Assembly (NCBI RefSeq): GCF_003665065.1
Contig: NZ_RCHR01000004.1
Location: 62,001 to 126,000, forward strand
DNA length: 64,000 bases
Origin: Oceanobacillus piezotolerans
GTDB lineage: Bacteria; Bacillota; Bacilli; Bacillales; Amphibacillaceae
Direction of reading: 5' to 3'
Shown here: in pieces, positions 62,474 to 64,000 of the stretch
Layout of the letters: every line of letters begins with the position of its first letter
How positions within the stretch are numbered: the first letter of the stretch is position 1
Position numbers and translations under genes: made by a program
Notes under the pieces: model-generated
The model's database searches: none
Seen by the model: only the letters and a program-made list of their open reading frames with translations
What the model was told of the DNA's origin: nothing

Positions 62474-63637
62474 CTAATTATTAGTAGAATTGTATTGATT
62501 ATGATAAGTAACCCAGTTAGGAAAAACTTCTAAAAAGGCATCCACTAACTTCGGATCAAATTGACTCCCTCGCCCTTCCATTATTCGTCTTTTCGCTTCC
62601 TCTAGTGGTAATGCTGCTCTATATGATCTTGAGGATGTCATCGCATCAAATGCATCTGCTAATGCGGTAGCTCTCGCAAGAAAAGGAGTCTCTTCTCCTT
62701 TTAATCCATCCGGATAGCCTTTTCCATCCCAGCGTTCATGATGGTGTCTAATTACACTAATATTATCCGCTATTCCTTCTACTTGTTGTACGGCTTTTGC
62801 TCCAACAGCTGGGTGTGTTTTAATAATTTCCATCTCTTCATCTGTTAATCTACCTGGCTTGGTTAGGATGGAATCTGGAATATTAATTTTTCCTATATCA
62901 TGAAGTAAACATGCATGATAGAAGGACTTTAATTCATCTTCTTTATAGCGCCCAGTATATTTAGCTAGGATTCTTGCGTATTCAGCAACCCTCTCACTAT
63001 GCCCGCGTGTATATGGATCTTTTAATTCTAGGGTAGCAATAATACCTTTTACAATACCCTCTATTTGTTTATCATATGATGTTTTAACAGCATCTACATA
63101 GCTTATGAATCGACTTAGGATGAGAAAAGCTATCATTCCAAGCACTATCACCATATACGCTGGGAATATAACTGCTGAATCCTGAATAAAGAGCCCAATA
63201 ATAAGATATTTAACAATTGTCCCTAATGACACCAGATAGAAGAATCGATTATTTACAAAAATAGGAGAAAACATAACTATTGCTACTTCAACAATGTTTC
63301 CACTACTGTAAGGAAAACTACTTCCCCAATAAAACCAGACATCGTTAATTATATTGATTAGTGTATAAGTAATAAATAATATGTATTTTATTAGGTATGG
63401 TTTATGAGATTTCATTAACCATATAAAGATAGGAACAAGCCCTATCATTACAATATACATCCAATAATATTCTCCACCCGGCAACCATGTATTTAAGCTC
63501 CATGGGAACTTTGGTAGTATATAATAAAAAGCAATGTCATACCCAAAATAAATAACATAAAACAACCATAAAAACCAAACAGTAGTCCTTTTTTCCTGAT
63601 CAATTAAAATCTGAGATCTATTAATTTGCTGCATCAT
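62474..63637 (-). CDS. Membrane HD-GYP domain protein (putative c-di-GMP phosphodiesterase)
   Basis: 387 residues. About six to seven N-terminal helices (residues 15-180) form a sensor-like membrane part, and an HD-GYP domain follows (about 190-375): GHSERVAEYARILA, HACLLHDIGKINIP, THPAVGAKAV, HHHERWDGKGYPDGL and ALADAFDAMTSSRSYR. All catalytic metal ligands look intact, so it may hydrolyse cyclic di-GMP or a related nucleotide. Two ATG codons begin the frame; AAGGAG fits the second better. It lies directly upstream of the CWWC peptide gene. Confidence 0.9.
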   Translation of the reverse strand: MMQQINRSQILIDQEKRTTVWFLWLFYVIYFGYDIAFYYILPKFPWSLNTWLPGGEYYWMYIVMIGLVPIFIWLMKSHKPYLIKYILFITYTLINIINDVWFYWGSSFPYSSGNIVEVAIVMFSPIFVNNRFFYLVSLGTIVKYLIIGLFIQDSAVIFPAYMVIVLGMIAFLILSRFISYVDAVKTSYDKQIEGIVKGIIATLELKDPYTRGHSERVAEYARILAKYTGRYKEDELKSFYHACLLHDIGKINIPDSILTKPGRLTDEEMEIIKTHPAVGAKAVQQVEGIADNISVIRHHHERWDGKGYPDGLKGEETPFLARATALADAFDAMTSSRSYRAALPLEEAKRRIMEGRGSQFDPKLVDAFLEVFPNWVTYHNQYNSTNN

Positions 63638-63670
63638 ATACTCCTTCTAATGAACTATCAATATATAATT

Positions 63671-63781
63671 CTACATAATTTTACCTATTTCTTCAACGTC
63701 AATCAGAGCATTTACCGAATCTTTAGATGAATTTAAGAAATAAGTTATAGAATCTTTACCTTTTTGTCGAATATTGTTCAT
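63671..63781 (-). CDS. Possible 36-residue peptide upstream of the HD-GYP gene
   Basis: A 37-codon frame, starting MNNIRQKGKDSITYFLNSS and ending VEEIGKIM, 33 bases before the HD-GYP gene on the same strand. AAAGGAG is present upstream, but about 13 bases from the ATG, longer than usual. The composition looks protein-like (amphipathic, charged). It could be a small regulatory or precursor peptide, or a chance ORF. Apart from it and the divergent promoters, the gap 63638-63950 holds nothing I recognise. Confidence 0.4.
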   Translation of the reverse strand: MNNIRQKGKDSITYFLNSSKDSVNALIDVEEIGKIM

Positions 63782-63950
63782 CTTTTTAAGTATACTCCTT
63801 TGGAAAAACCTTAACTAGCCTTTATAGGTTTTATTTATATTTAACTTCTACTTATAATAATTGTGTCATTAGAAAAAAAAGAGACCATTACTAGGTGTTT
63901 TACTTTATAATGATTAAGAATGTAATTTTAAAGGAAAAGGTGTTTAATCC

Positions 63951-64000
63951 ATGAGTTTATTAACCGTGAAAAATTTAAGTCACGGATTTGGAGATCGGGC
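63951..64000 (+). CDS. ABC-F family ATPase, 3'-truncated by the window edge
   Basis: Only 16 codons are inside the window, MSLLTVKNLSHGFGDR, but they match the start of ABC-F proteins of the YkpA/YbiT type, which are soluble twin-ATPase translation factors. AAGGAAAAGG lies upstream of the ATG. It is divergent from the HD-GYP/peptide operon. Confidence 0.75.
   Translation, partial: MSLLTVKNLSHGFGDR

Overview
The window is chromosomal DNA of a low-G+C, endospore-forming Gram-positive bacterium, most likely a Bacillaceae member of the Oceanobacillus/Virgibacillus type. The signs are strong AGGAGG-type ribosome sites with many TTG/GTG starts, two short CotF-like spore coat genes, a Bce-type two-component/ABC module, a SwrC-type RND pump, YbxH and PfeT homologues, sigma-B-like promoters, and three intergenic structured repeats of a kind common in Bacillaceae. 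No rRNA, tRNA, phage, transposase or CRISPR array is visible. The genus is an inference.

Layout. 1-4240: the 3' part of a TrkA_C/AspT-fold transporter, a DUF393 protein, a 209-bp repeat, a DinB protein, a DUF4097 protein and a PepSY protein. 4400-8500: a cobalamin riboswitch with terminator ahead of a class I ribonucleotide reductase operon (alpha subunit, flavodoxin, beta subunit). 8526-8748: an odd GC-rich array of 21-bp repeats. 8858-14471: a HAD hydrolase, three GNAT acetyltransferases, and an HxlR regulator divergent from an LLM oxidoreductase/FMN reductase pair. 14773-22053: a FUSC-type membrane protein, a DUF421 protein, a large SWIM/SNF2 helicase and an amidase lipoprotein. 22271-24698: a BASS-family transporter and a 2-hydroxyacid-type dehydrogenase behind what reads as a complete ribosome-mediated attenuator, with an 18-residue leader peptide carrying four consecutive Ile codons. 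24863-30201: an MFS protein, a TraB/GumN lipoprotein, a PRC-barrel protein with a sigma-B promoter, and an AI-2E family permease. 30529-34067: the fruR-fruK-fruA fructose operon. 34214-36261: glutathione peroxidase and an atypical pyruvate-kinase-like protein. 36718-41208: a BceRS-BceAB-type peptide-antibiotic sensing and resistance module. 42268-49520: DUF4363/DUF421 pair, spore coat genes, a PfeT-like iron efflux ATPase with a Fur box, and a SwrC-like RND pump. 49851-55596: a proline iminopeptidase-like hydrolase, YbxH, a second cobalamin riboswitch ahead of a DUF4430 lipoprotein and an ECF S component, and a PadR-DUF1700-DUF4097 operon. 55636-60887: a four-gene ECF transporter/PHP operon divergent from an RpiR regulator. 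61113-63781: a candidate peptide system.

Two regulatory themes stand out. Cobalamin controls both a probable corrinoid uptake operon and a B12-independent ribonucleotide reductase. The BASS/dehydrogenase operon appears to be controlled by translation of an Ile-rich leader peptide, which points to branched-chain 2-oxo acid metabolism.

The most novel-looking locus is the last one, read on the minus strand: a possible 36-residue ORF, a membrane HD-GYP protein, a 20-residue peptide ending in VTCWWCGWIR behind a near-perfect ribosome site, an intercistronic terminator, and a membrane protein that fuses a PqqD-like (RiPP recognition) domain to an M50 zinc protease. It looks like a minimal ribosomal-peptide production or signalling cassette without a visible modifying enzyme.
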